DNA from: Saccharospirillum salsuginis
GTDB taxonomy: Bacteria > Pseudomonadota > Gammaproteobacteria > Pseudomonadales > Natronospirillaceae
Length of the DNA: 64,000 bases
Direction: 5' to 3'
Assembly (NCBI RefSeq): GCF_014651855.1
Contig: NZ_BMXR01000008.1
Coordinates: forward strand, 1-64,000
In this document: positions 7,931 to 15,766 of the stretch, one piece after another
How positions within the stretch are numbered: position 1 is the first letter of the stretch
Layout of the letters: every line of letters begins with the position of its first letter
The notes under the pieces: generated by a model
What the model was told of the DNA's origin: nothing
The model's database searches: none
Seen by the model: the letters and a program-made list of their open reading frames with translations, nothing else
Program-made: the position numbers and the translations under genes

Positions 7931-10153
7931 ATGCAGTTTGACCGAGAACGCCTGGACGCATTGATGCAGGCGATGGGCCTGACACCGACGGAAATCGAGG
8001 AACGACTGGCGTTCCTGCGCATCACCGAGTCCGACCTCAACGCGCGCGATGTTATTGAGTCCGCCCTGGACTCCGCCTGGATCCGAAATGAACCGGAATT
8101 CTACGGCCATTTGTTCCGATTCCGGGAAACCAAGGACAAGCTGCTCGACGTCGACAATCTGAACCGCTTGAACGAGGCGCATCGTGATTATTTCAAGGCT
8201 CTGGGCACGGCGACCTTCAGCCGCGATTATATCCAGGGGAGATTGCGCGTCGGGTGGATACACCGGCAAATCGAGCTGGAACCCAAGTGGTATCTGGGTG
8301 CCTTCAGCTTTGTGTTCGAGCATACGCTGCCGGAGATCTGGAATCGCTGCCAGGGTGACCGTGACGCGGTGCTCGCCAGCATCGCAACCTTCTACAAATT
8401 GATTCAGTTCGACATCACACTGGCACTCGACACCTATTTTTTCGTCGAACAACAGAGTACCCGGCGCGCCGAGGATCAACGTGCATTGGCCCACCATGCG
8501 CTGGAGTCCAGCATCAACGGTGTGTTCATGGTCGATATGCGCGAACCCCGTTGCCCGATCACTTACGTTAATCCCGCCTTCGAACGCATTACCGGCATGA
8601 CGGATCAATCGGCGCTCGGACTGCCCTGTGTGTTCGAGTCTCCCGACCAGAAACCCCTTACCGACAACCCGACGTTGTTCGAAGTTCAAAAAGCGATTCA
8701 AGCGGGGCGGGACGGCCTGACACTGCTGAACGGCGTCGATCACGAGGGCCAGCCCTTCTGGATCGAACTCTTTCTGTCGCCCTTGCAAGGCGACCATGGG
8801 GAAGTGACGCACCAGGTGGGCATCCTGCACGACGTGACGAAGAACAAGCAGGCGGAGCATCAGCTCAAATACCAAGCCACTCACGATGCCTTGACCCGGA
8901 TTCCCAACCGGTCCTACCTCGACAGCGCGCTGGGCCGGGCCATGCAGGCGGCCGATCGGGACCGCAAGGAAGTCGCCGTCCTGTTTCTCGATCTCGACCG
9001 GTTCAAGGTCATCAACGACAGTCTGGGGCACAGCTCGGGCGATGAACTGCTGCGCCAGGTCGCCAAACGGTTGCAAAGCTGTCTTCGGGAGCAGGATCTG
9101 GTTTCCCGGCTGGGCGGGGATGAATTCGTCATTCTGGCCACACAGCTCGAGGCGAACACCGCCCAATACGTCGCCGAGAAAATTCTGGTCACGCTGGAGC
9201 CGCCGTTCGAAATCTTCGGCCAGACGCTGTACATCAGCAGCAGTATCGGCATCAGCCTCTATCCGAATGACGGTGCCGACCAGGACGAATTGCTCGCCTT
9301 CGCCGACGCCGCCATGTACAGCGCCAAGACGGCGGGTCGCAATACCTTCCGATTCTATGCCAGCGGTATGAACGCGGCCGTGCGGGAGGAGCTGGAGCTC
9401 GAGAACGATCTGCGCGAGGCCGTGGAGCGCGAATCCTTCGAGCTGTACTACCAACCCAAGCTCGATACGGTCAGCGGCCGCATGGTCGGCATGGAGGCGC
9501 TGATCCGTTGGCATCACCCCCGACGTGGCTGGGTGAGCCCGGCCGAGTTCATCCCCCTGGCGGAGTCGACCGGATTGATCGTCCGCATCGACACCTGGGT
9601 ACTGGAAGAAGCGGTTCGTCAGTTGTCGGCCTGGAAAAAACTGGGGCAGGCGTTGGTACCGATCGCCGTCAACGTCTCCGCCCGGGAGTTTGCCAGTGGC
9701 AATGTCCTGGCCCGCATCGAGCAACTGATTGGCCGGTCGGGGCTGCCCGCCGACCTGTTGGAACTGGAGATCACAGAGACCACCCTGATGCAGGATGTCG
9801 ACGGGACGGCGCCATTGTTATCCGCCCTGAAAAAACTCGGTGTCGGCCTGGCCGTGGATGATTTCGGGACCGGTTATTCCAGTCTCAATTACCTGAAACG
9901 ACTGCCCATCGAGGTGTTGAAAATCGATCAGTCGTTCGTGTCGGACATCGGGACCGACGAGGACGACACCACCATTGTCTCGGCCGTGATCGCGCTGGCG
10001 CACAGCCTGCGCATGAAGGTGGTGGCCGAAGGCGTGGAAACGGAAGCCCAGGCGGCCTTCCTGAAGGAGCAGGGATGCGATATGAGTCAGGGGTATTTGT
10101 ACAGTCGGCCGTTGCCGGCGGATGAATTGCTGGCTTTCTGGCGGAGGCGGTAA
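7931..10153 (+). CDS. Globin-coupled PAS-GGDEF-EAL bifunctional c-di-GMP enzyme
   Basis: The 740-residue soluble protein has four parts. A globin-coupled sensor spans about 1-165 (His111 in WIHRQIELEPKWY is the expected proximal haem ligand). A PAS domain spans about 190-300, a GGDEF cyclase 310-475 (intact GGDEF at 395-399 and inhibitory-site RxxD at 386-389) and an EAL phosphodiesterase 490-735 (EAL at 522-524, plus DDFGTGYSS and VAEGVET). All hallmark catalytic motifs look intact, so both making and breaking c-di-GMP are possible. The haem domain should bind oxygen or nitric oxide. It lies 52 bases behind nnrS, which argues that NO or oxygen is the input. No transmembrane segment is seen. 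Confidence 0.9.
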   Translation: MQFDRERLDALMQAMGLTPTEIEERLAFLRITESDLNARDVIESALDSAWIRNEPEFYGHLFRFRETKDKLLDVDNLNRLNEAHRDYFKALGTATFSRDYIQGRLRVGWIHRQIELEPKWYLGAFSFVFEHTLPEIWNRCQGDRDAVLASIATFYKLIQFDITLALDTYFFVEQQSTRRAEDQRALAHHALESSINGVFMVDMREPRCPITYVNPAFERITGMTDQSALGLPCVFESPDQKPLTDNPTLFEVQKAIQAGRDGLTLLNGVDHEGQPFWIELFLSPLQGDHGEVTHQVGILHDVTKNKQAEHQLKYQATHDALTRIPNRSYLDSALGRAMQAADRDRKEVAVLFLDLDRFKVINDSLGHSSGDELLRQVAKRLQSCLREQDLVSRLGGDEFVILATQLEANTAQYVAEKILVTLEPPFEIFGQTLYISSSIGISLYPNDGADQDELLAFADAAMYSAKTAGRNTFRFYASGMNAAVREELELENDLREAVERESFELYYQPKLDTVSGRMVGMEALIRWHHPRRGWVSPAEFIPLAESTGLIVRIDTWVLEEAVRQLSAWKKLGQALVPIAVNVSAREFASGNVLARIEQLIGRSGLPADLLELEITETTLMQDVDGTAPLLSALKKLGVGLAVDDFGTGYSSLNYLKRLPIEVLKIDQSFVSDIGTDEDDTTIVSAVIALAHSLRMKVVAEGVETEAQAAFLKEQGCDMSQGYLYSRPLPADELLAFWRRR

Positions 10154-10206
10154 ATGGCGGATGTCGGCTGCGCCTCTTCCGCCCTACCGTTGTGTGCTGA
10201 CGTACG

Positions 10207-11055
10207 TTAGAAAAACAGGCCGGTTTCCAGGCGGGCTTCCTCGCTCATCATGTCCTGTCGCCAGGGCGGATCGAATACGAGATCCACATCGGTGGTCTCG
10301 ACGTGCGGCACCATGGACAGCTTGTATTTCACATCGTCGACCAATACCTGACCCATGCCACAGCCGGGCGCGGTCAGCGTCATGTCGACATCGACGTGCT
10401 TGCGCGACTGGTCGATTTCCATTTTATACACCAGCCCCAGACTGACGATGTTCACCGGGATTTCCGGGTCGAACACGGTCGCCATCGCTTCCCAGACCTG
10501 GTCTTCGCTGATCGAGCCGTCGGCCGGTGGTTCGAACTGCAGTTCGTTGTTCGCCAGCCCCAGCGCGGCGGCGTCTTTGCCTTCCACGCGCACCAGATTG
10601 CCCTGATACAACACCGTGTAGCTGCCGCCGAGTGCCTGGGTGACGCGCACTTCGGTACCGGCCGGTATCACCACCGGGTCGCCGGAAGGAACCTGCTGGC
10701 CGCGACAGTCCCGCTGCAACACCTTGTGCTCGTCGGAGCTGGTTTGCGGCTTCTTGGCATTGGGCGCCTTGATGGTCAACTGCTTGCCCATGCGTTCCTC
10801 GGCCAGGTCGATTTCCAGTTCGTCCAGGTAGGGCAGGCTGCGCTTTTCCAGATAGAGCACCAGATCGCCGAATTGCAGGCGCTTGTCGGTCTCTTTCTCC
10901 TCGCCGGGACGACTGTAGGCCAGGCAGGTCTCCGCCATGCGCGTGCCCGGATGGGTCACGAACAAACGGGCCGCGATGCCGTCCACTTTTTGTTTGTTCA
11001 ACAATTCCAGCAGGAAGTCCCGTGCCGGATCGGAAAGGTGAATATTGACGTCCAT
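10207..11055 (-). CDS. NfuA N-terminal domain fused to SufT (Fe-S cluster assembly)
   Basis: Residues about 1-105 match the degenerate A-type carrier domain found at the N-terminus of NfuA (runs such as FVTHPGTRMAE and APYL-like LPYLDELEIDLAE, ending LTIKAPNAK). Residues about 110-282 are a SufT protein: RDC and PAGTEVRVTQALGGSYTV, then a DUF59/MIP18 domain with VFDPEIPVNIVSLGLVY and a Cys in APGCGMGQ. The NfuA C-terminal CxxC Nfu domain is absent, replaced by SufT. SufT helps mature Fe-S proteins; the A-type domain would bind client proteins. A full IscR type-1 consensus sits on the promoter, which independently supports the function. It converges with the c-di-GMP gene. Confidence 0.85.
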   Translation of the reverse strand: MDVNIHLSDPARDFLLELLNKQKVDGIAARLFVTHPGTRMAETCLAYSRPGEEKETDKRLQFGDLVLYLEKRSLPYLDELEIDLAEERMGKQLTIKAPNAKKPQTSSDEHKVLQRDCRGQQVPSGDPVVIPAGTEVRVTQALGGSYTVLYQGNLVRVEGKDAAALGLANNELQFEPPADGSISEDQVWEAMATVFDPEIPVNIVSLGLVYKMEIDQSRKHVDVDMTLTAPGCGMGQVLVDDVKYKLSMVPHVETTDVDLVFDPPWRQDMMSEEARLETGLFF

Positions 11056-11090
11056 ACTCGCTCTCGTGCCTGCGGCCGATGATGGGTTGA

Positions 11091-11115
11091 ATACCCGACT
11101 AATTTAGTCGGGTAT
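11091..11115. promoter_or_regulatory. IscR type-1 binding site
   Basis: The site is a perfect palindrome with arms ATACCCGACTAA and TTAGTCGGGTAT around a central T. It satisfies every position of the published IscR type-1 consensus (ATASYYGACT, three W-rich centre bases, AGTCRRSTAT). It lies 36 bases upstream of the NfuA-SufT fusion start and overlaps the promoter -10. Binding of [2Fe-2S]-IscR would repress the gene when clusters are plentiful. Confidence 0.85.
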
Positions 11116-11142
11116 TGTAAAACACAATGGGTGGTGTTTCAG
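11114..11142 (-). promoter_or_regulatory. Sigma-70 promoter of the NfuA-SufT fusion gene
   Basis: On the minus strand, CTGAAA (11142-11137) and TACAAT (11119-11114) are separated by exactly 17 bases, with four and five matches to the consensus hexamers. Transcription would start near 11107, inside the IscR palindrome, giving the geometry expected for repression. Confidence 0.6.
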
Positions 11143-11152
11143 GAGAATTCAA

Positions 11153-11172
11153 GAGACGGTCGAAACCGTCTC
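11153..11172 (-). terminator. Hairpin downstream of norB
   Basis: GAGACGGT (11153-11160) pairs perfectly with ACCGTCTC (11165-11172) over a four-base loop, 13 bases past the norB stop. The trailing sequence on the minus strand has only a short T stretch, so this is a weak terminator or a 3'-end stabilising hairpin. Confidence 0.45.
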
Positions 11173-11184
11173 CTGAAATCGGGG

Positions 11185-13470
11185 TCAGAGCGTTTTACCG
11201 ACGACCTCTCCGGACAGATCGTCGGCCGGCTGGACATTGGGCAGGAAGATGCCCTTGACCACCTGCCAGGTGACGGCCAGGGCGCCGACGATGAAGACGA
11301 CGTCACCGAAGGTGCGCACCCAGCGCAGCGTGACCAGGATGTCGGACTGCAGCATGGCTTCGGAGCGGGCATACCACATGCCTTTACTGGCGCTGGCGGC
11401 GAACTGGATCAGGCCGACCGGCAACAGGCTGGTGAACAGCATCAGCACCAGGCCGCCGTTGAGCCACCAGAAAGCCGTTTTCATCAGTTTGTCGTCGAAT
11501 ACCAGGCCGGGGCGGATGTAGCGCAGGATCAGCAGGACAAAGCCGAGTGCCAGGAATCCATACACACCGAACAGGGCCGCGTGGGCATGGGTGGCCGTGG
11601 TGTTCAGGCCCTGAATGTAGTAGAGCGACACCGGCGGATTGATCATGAAGCCGAGGACACCGGCACCGAGCATGTTCCAGAAGGAGACGGCGACGAAGAA
11701 GATCAGCGGCCATTTGACGTTATCCATCCAGGGAGCGCGGTTCTTCAGGCGCCAGTTCTCCCAGGCTTCGTAGCCGAGCACGACCAGCGGCACCACTTCG
11801 AGTGCGCTGAAGGAGGCGCCCACAGCCATCACCGGTGTGGTGGTGCCGGAGAAGTAGAGGTGGTGGAAAGTGCCGGGCACGCCGCCGAGCATGAACAGCG
11901 AGGCCGAGGCCAGACTGGCCGAGGTGGCGACCAGGCGGGACACCAGACCCATGCTGCAGAAGATGAAGGCCAGGGCGGTGGTCGCGAACACCTCGAAGAA
12001 GCCTTCCACCCAGAGGTGAACGATCCACCAGCGCCAGTATTCCATGATCGAGATGTGCGTGCGCTCGCCGTAGAAGAAACCGGCGCCGTAGAACAGGCCA
12101 ATGGCGACGACGGACGCGGTCAGCAGCGCGAGCAGGTGCTTGTCGCCGGGCTGACGCAAAGCCGGGACGATGCCGCGCAGCATCAACACCAGCCAGAAGA
12201 CGATGCCGACGAATTTGCCGATTTGCCAGAGGCGACCGAGGTCGACGTATTCATAACCCTGATGACCAAGCCAGAAGCTCCACTCCGGCGGCATGATCTG
12301 GGCGATGGCGAAGAAGCTGCCGATGAAGGTGCCCGCGACCACGGCGACCAGCGCCCAGAACAGGAAGTCGACCCCGATTTTCTGGAATTTCGGGTCCTTG
12401 CCGCCGTTGATGATCGGCGCCAGGAACAGGCCGGCGGCCAGAAAGCCGGTGGCGATCCAGAACATCGCCGCCTGAATGTGCCAGGTGCGCGCCAGCGAGT
12501 AGGGCAGCCACTTGGACAACTCGTAGCCGTAGAAACCCTGTCCTTCGACAGTGTAGTGAGCGGTCAGCCCGCCGAGCATGACCTGGACCGTGAACAGACC
12601 GACCACCAGCAGCAGGTACTTGCCCAGAGCGCGCTGGGACGGGGTGATACTGAACGTGGTCAAAGGATCGCGAACCGGTGCTTCGACCTCTTCTTCGTCC
12701 TCACGACGCAGAAAAGCCCAGCCCCAGACCAGCCCGCCGACACCGGCGATCAACAGAACGACGCTGATGACCGACCACATGATGTTCTCACCGGTCGGGC
12801 GGTTGTCGATCAGGGGTTCGTGCGGCCAGTTGTTGGTGTAGGTCGCTTCGCCTTCACCGCGTTCGGTTGCGGCGGCCCAGGCGGTCCAGAAAAAGAACTG
12901 AGCCATTTGCGCGCGACGCTCAGCGCTCGGCAGGGTGTCTTCCTTCATCGCGTAGTGTTCGCGCGTTTGACGGTATTCCGGGTCGTCGCTGAACAGGCGG
13001 TCGTAATAGGTCGCCACCTGTTCGATGGCTTCGATGCGACGGTCGCCCAGCGTGAGCTCGCCGGTTTCCGCATTGAAAGTGTTGGTGCGGTACGCGGTTT
13101 TCAGGTCGTACTGGAGGGCATTTTGCTGTTGCCCGTCCAGTTCATCGTACGGCAGACCGTGTTTGTCCTGCGCCGCCAGATCCAGCCAGGCGAGCAGTTC
13201 ACGGTGCAGCCAGTCGGCGGTCCAGTCCGGCGCCTGGTAGGCACCGTGGCCCCAGATCGAGCCGACCTGCATGCCGCCCATGGACTGCCAGGCGGTCTGG
13301 CCATCGAGAATGCTGTCCTCGGTCATCAGAACGTCGCCGGAAGCGGAAACAACGCGATCCGGAATGGGCGGGGCCTTGCGGTACACCTCGGTACCGTAGT
13401 AACCCAGCAGGGAAAAGGTCACCCCCAGGATGAGGATGAGGATGAGCCAGAGTCGGCGGTAGTGGGCCAT
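11185..13470 (-). CDS. norB: Quinol-dependent nitric oxide reductase, single-subunit (qNOR)
   Basis: The 761-residue inner-membrane enzyme reduces two NO to N2O using quinol. It has an N-terminal hydrophobic helix, a long periplasmic domain (about 30-215) without any CxxCH haem-c motif, and then about a dozen helices of a haem-copper-oxidase-like core. Metal-binding His motifs typical of NorB are present: WHIQAAMFW, HLWVEGFFE, HHLYFSG near 536 and HAHAALFG. The lack of haem c marks the quinol type (NorZ) rather than cytochrome-c NOR. It diverges from nsrR; the 259-base gap has an NsrR-like operator and an FNR-type box. No nitrite or nitrous-oxide reductase is in the window, so it may serve detoxification or partial denitrification. 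Confidence 0.93.
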   Translation of the reverse strand: MAHYRRLWLILILILGVTFSLLGYYGTEVYRKAPPIPDRVVSASGDVLMTEDSILDGQTAWQSMGGMQVGSIWGHGAYQAPDWTADWLHRELLAWLDLAAQDKHGLPYDELDGQQQNALQYDLKTAYRTNTFNAETGELTLGDRRIEAIEQVATYYDRLFSDDPEYRQTREHYAMKEDTLPSAERRAQMAQFFFWTAWAAATERGEGEATYTNNWPHEPLIDNRPTGENIMWSVISVVLLIAGVGGLVWGWAFLRREDEEEVEAPVRDPLTTFSITPSQRALGKYLLLVVGLFTVQVMLGGLTAHYTVEGQGFYGYELSKWLPYSLARTWHIQAAMFWIATGFLAAGLFLAPIINGGKDPKFQKIGVDFLFWALVAVVAGTFIGSFFAIAQIMPPEWSFWLGHQGYEYVDLGRLWQIGKFVGIVFWLVLMLRGIVPALRQPGDKHLLALLTASVVAIGLFYGAGFFYGERTHISIMEYWRWWIVHLWVEGFFEVFATTALAFIFCSMGLVSRLVATSASLASASLFMLGGVPGTFHHLYFSGTTTPVMAVGASFSALEVVPLVVLGYEAWENWRLKNRAPWMDNVKWPLIFFVAVSFWNMLGAGVLGFMINPPVSLYYIQGLNTTATHAHAALFGVYGFLALGFVLLILRYIRPGLVFDDKLMKTAFWWLNGGLVLMLFTSLLPVGLIQFAASASKGMWYARSEAMLQSDILVTLRWVRTFGDVVFIVGALAVTWQVVKGIFLPNVQPADDLSGEVVGKTL

Positions 13471-13525
13471 GGTGGACTCCTTGTGTGTGAAGGTCGTATG
13501 CGAATGCCGTTAGCGGGTACTATTA

Positions 13526-13548
13526 AACATCTATTTTATATGAATGTT
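13526..13548. promoter_or_regulatory. NsrR-like operator upstream of norB
   Basis: The arms AACATCTATTT and ATATGAATGTT around a central T match the NsrR consensus at about 16 of 22 positions. They share the inner ACATNNAT/ATNNATGT symmetry. A candidate norB -10 (TATAAA on the minus strand, 13540-13535) lies inside the site, 65 bases from the start codon, so a bound repressor would block transcription. Confidence 0.6.
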
Positions 13549-13589
13549 AATAGTCGATACTGAAAAAGGTGTATCCGGCCGATGTTTTC

Positions 13590-13603
13590 TTGAGCTGGAT
13601 CAA
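13590..13603. promoter_or_regulatory. FNR/Dnr-type box in the norB-nsrR divergent region
   Basis: TTGAGCTGGATCAA matches TTGAT-N4-ATCAA at nine of ten defined positions. It lies about 59 bases upstream of the candidate norB -10, near a class I activator position. The pairing with the NsrR-like site suggests dual control: on with low oxygen or NO-sensing Dnr, off without NO. The exact promoter geometry is uncertain. Confidence 0.55.
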
Positions 13604-13729
13604 GGTGAAACGGCGGGGTGGTCGACTCGAAAAAATTCATACTCCGGTCGACAGAGGACGCTCGTGGCGCAATCCGCCGGGGGCTGATAAACTGAACCGA
13701 GATACCAGATGAATGTTCGAGTACAGACC

Positions 13730-14167
13730 ATGCACATTACCCGTTATTCGGATTACGCGCTGCGCGTGCTGATCTTCCTCTCGGCGGACCCGGGGCGATT
13801 GACCACCATCCAGGAAATCGCCGACAGCTACGACATCTCCAAGAGCCATCTGATGAAGGTGGTGCACCAGTTGAACCGGCTGGGCTACATCGAGACCATT
13901 CGCGGCAAGAACGGCGGGCTGAGGCTGCAACGCGACCCGGCGGACATCAACATCGGCGTCGTCTTCCGCGAAACCGAGCAGGACATGAACCTGGTCGAGT
14001 GTTTCGCCGCGAACAACGAATGCCGGATTACACCGATATGCGGGTTGAAGGGGATATTGGCCGAGGCACGGGCGGCGTTTTTGAAGACGCTCGATCAGTA
14101 CACCTTGAGGGATTTGGTGGACGAAGGTGACACGCCTCAACTGGTGAGGATGCTGAAGATCAGCTAG
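13730..14167 (+). CDS. nsrR: Rrf2-family nitric-oxide-sensing repressor NsrR
   Basis: The 145-residue protein starts MHITRYSDYALRVLIFL, the classic Rrf2/NsrR opening. The wHTH is in residues about 1-60 (YDISKSHLMKVVHQL), followed by the wing GYIETIRGKNGGL. Three cysteines in ECFAANNECRITPICGLK (residues near 90-106) have the spacing of the NsrR [4Fe-4S] cluster. NO destroys the cluster and releases the operators. The ATG at 13730 is chosen over 13709 because family members begin at this point. It is divergent from norB, and matching operators stand before norB and nnrS, so these are the likely targets. IscR, the other cluster-binding Rrf2 protein, has a different cysteine pattern. Confidence 0.88.
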   Translation: MHITRYSDYALRVLIFLSADPGRLTTIQEIADSYDISKSHLMKVVHQLNRLGYIETIRGKNGGLRLQRDPADINIGVVFRETEQDMNLVECFAANNECRITPICGLKGILAEARAAFLKTLDQYTLRDLVDEGDTPQLVRMLKIS

Positions 14168-14235
14168 TGGGGAACCTGTTTAGGCCCATAAAATTGGCGA
14201 AGTAGTCGTGTAAGCTGAGCTTGAAAGCAGCGGGT

Positions 14236-14330
14236 GCCGGGGATGTTCCTGTGGGGGAGTCTGTAGCATGGATGCTGCGGTCTAGGCTCCAGGGATGGAT
14301 TCACGCCGACCCCACAGGAGCTTCCCCGGC
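14236..14330 (+). repeat. Family A structured repeat, copy A1
   Basis: The outer arms GCCGGGGATGTTCCTGTGGGG and CCCCACAGGAGCTTCCCCGGC pair almost fully. Inside are the tip hairpin GTAGCATGGATGCTGC and the strand ending CACGCCGACCCC. The tail GGACCATTGCCAC follows to the right. Strand is given by the copy reading tip hairpin first and CGGCGACCC last. Confidence 0.75.
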
Positions 14331-14392
14331 GGCCGATGCGGACCATTGCCACAAAGAGCGGCCTTTGAGAGGTGGAATTAGACGTTAAAAAA

Positions 14393-14487
14393 GCCGGTCA
14401 GTCCTTCTGGGCGTAGGGAGAGAACCGACAGTCCGATCCGGGCATGGGCTCAGTCACACCAGGATCGGGCCGTCCGGACTGACCGGT
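14393..14487. repeat. Nested hairpin of unknown kind
   Basis: CCGGTCAGTCC (14394-14404) pairs perfectly with GGACTGACCGG (14476-14486). Inside, CCGATCC (14433-14439) pairs with GGATCGG (14462-14468). No second copy is in the window. It may be a small structured RNA, an element remnant or a terminator; there is no T-run. Confidence 0.45.
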
Positions 14488-14541
14488 AGCACAAGATGAA
14501 AGTGCATGGCGCGCAGTATAACCATCATTCGGGATGTAACT

Positions 14542-14555
14542 TTGACTCAGGTCAA
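14542..14555. promoter_or_regulatory. TTGAC-N4-GTCAA palindrome at the UDG-family gene start
   Basis: TTGACTCAGGTCAA is perfectly symmetric and fits the broad FNR/FixK pattern TTGA-N6-TCAA, but has C/G where FNR prefers T/A. It touches the first base of the ATG at 14555, so if it is functional the true start may lie further in. Confidence 0.3.
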
Positions 14556-15184
14556 TGACCGAATGCATCATGACCCGGATTCAACCGTTGACCGAACCCA
14601 TCGTGACTTCAGACACCTTCCAGAAACTGCACCGGGAAGTACTCGCCTGCACCCTGTGCCGGGAGCAACTCCCGTACGAACCCCGGCCTATCCTGCAGAT
14701 TCATCCCGACGCCTGCATCCTGGTCGCCGGCCAGGCACCGGGCGTTCGCGCGCATGAGGCCGGTAAACCATTCGCGGACGCCAGTGGTAAGCGCTTGCGT
14801 GACTGGATGGGCGTGGACGAGGCGACCTTCTATGATTCCCGCCGCATCGCCATCGTGCCGATGGGCTTCTGTTATCCCGGCAAGGGAAAATCCGGCGACC
14901 GTCCTCCCTGTACCGACTGCGCACCAACCTGGCGTCAACGCATCCTGGATGCGATGCCGAACATCGAAGTGACCCTGGTGATCGGTCAATACGCGATGGA
15001 CTGGCACCTGGCCGGCCGGTTCGGCAGCTTGACCGAGGCGGTTCGGGACGGAATGGATTCGGCGCGGGGGATCTATCCGATGCCGCATCCGAGCCCGAGG
15101 AACATCGCCTGGTTCAAGCGGAATCCGTGGTTTGAGCAGGAGCGATTGTCGGTGATTCGCAAGGCCATTGCCCGGGCGTTGTAG
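14555..15184 (+). CDS. Uracil-DNA glycosylase superfamily protein
   Basis: The 209-residue protein has the uracil-DNA glycosylase fold. The catalytic-loop segment is GQAPGVRAHEAGKPFAD near 55-75, a CxxC-like CTLC lies near 27, and the C-terminal MPHPSPRN is the DNA-binding His loop. Members remove uracil from DNA; this branch is poorly characterised and the substrate is not certain. No ribosome site marks the ATG at 14555; ATG 14570 or GTG 14603 are possible. The TAG stop (15182-15184) lies inside the terminal GTAG of repeat B1. Confidence 0.75.
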   Translation: MTECIMTRIQPLTEPIVTSDTFQKLHREVLACTLCREQLPYEPRPILQIHPDACILVAGQAPGVRAHEAGKPFADASGKRLRDWMGVDEATFYDSRRIAIVPMGFCYPGKGKSGDRPPCTDCAPTWRQRILDAMPNIEVTLVIGQYAMDWHLAGRFGSLTEAVRDGMDSARGIYPMPHPSPRNIAWFKRNPWFEQERLSVIRKAIARAL

Positions 15185-15305
15185 GGCAGAAGAGCCGGAG
15201 GCGATATCTGCCGTGGCGGGCGAAGCCCGTCTTGGATTGGTGATTGGAGTCCGGAAGAGGGCTTCGCCCTCTCGGCAGATGTCGCCTTAGGCTCTTCTGC
15301 CCTAC
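15181..15305. repeat. Family B MITE-like repeat, copy B1
   Basis: The 125-base element has inverted ends GTAGGGCAGAAGAGCC and GGCTCTTCTGCCCTAC that extend, imperfectly, to about 33 bases (through GGCGATATCTGCCG). Two inner hairpins, CGGGCGAAGCCCG and GAGGGCTTCGCCCTC, sit in the middle. It begins within the stop codon of the preceding gene. Confidence 0.85.
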
Positions 15306-15361
15306 GAAACAACCATCATGGTAATATCCGGCGGCCATGCTCAACCAAGGACGCTCCCCCC

Positions 15362-15763
15362 ATGCCCCTGGACATCACCACCGACAAATCCCGCCTCGAC
15401 CTGGACGTCATCTACGGCTACCTCACGAAATCCTACTGGAGCCCGGGTATCAGTCGCGAGAAAGTGGCGACGGCGATCGAGCATTCGTTGTGCTGGGGGC
15501 TGTTCGAGGATGACCGCCAGATCGGTTTTGCCCGTGTGGTGACCGACCAGAGCAGTTTCGCCTATCTCGCCGATGTCTTTATCCTGCCGGAATGCCAGGG
15601 GCGGGGGCTGGGCAAGCGGTTGGTGGAAGCCGTGGTGGCGGATGACCGGCTGCGGGGGCTGCGCCGTTTCATGCTGGCGACGCGGGATGCGCATGGTCTG
15701 TACGAACAATACGGGTTCGAACGGGTCACCGACCCGTCCAAGTTGATGGAGAAGGGCGCCTAA
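15362..15763 (+). CDS. GNAT family N-acetyltransferase
   Basis: The 133-residue single-domain GNAT protein has the acetyl-CoA-binding P-loop QGRGLGKRL near residue 79, preceded by VFILPECQ, and a C-terminal YEQYGFERV strand typical of the fold. It should transfer an acetyl group from acetyl-CoA to an unknown amine. The C-terminal half resembles small acetyltransferases of the YjgM/ArsN-like kind. It stands alone between repeat B1 and the convergent ychJ gene, with only three bases between the stop codons. Confidence 0.8.
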   Translation: MPLDITTDKSRLDLDVIYGYLTKSYWSPGISREKVATAIEHSLCWGLFEDDRQIGFARVVTDQSSFAYLADVFILPECQGRGLGKRLVEAVVADDRLRGLRRFMLATRDAHGLYEQYGFERVTDPSKLMEKGA

Positions 15764-15766
15764 CGC

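Larger units (their letters stand above)
14168..14554. other. 387-base gap between nsrR and the UDG-family gene
   Basis: It holds one family-A repeat (14236-14330), a second unrelated nested hairpin (14393-14487) and a TTGAC-N4-GTCAA palindrome abutting the next gene. No coding frame is credible. Confidence 0.6.

Noticed and set aside
7826..9724. Minus-strand open frame opposite the c-di-GMP gene
   Set aside because: Codon-phase shadow; no recognisable domain.
11131..13563. Long plus-strand open frame opposite norB
   Set aside because: It is low-complexity, His/Gln/Asp-rich antisense text. norB on the minus strand is unmistakable.
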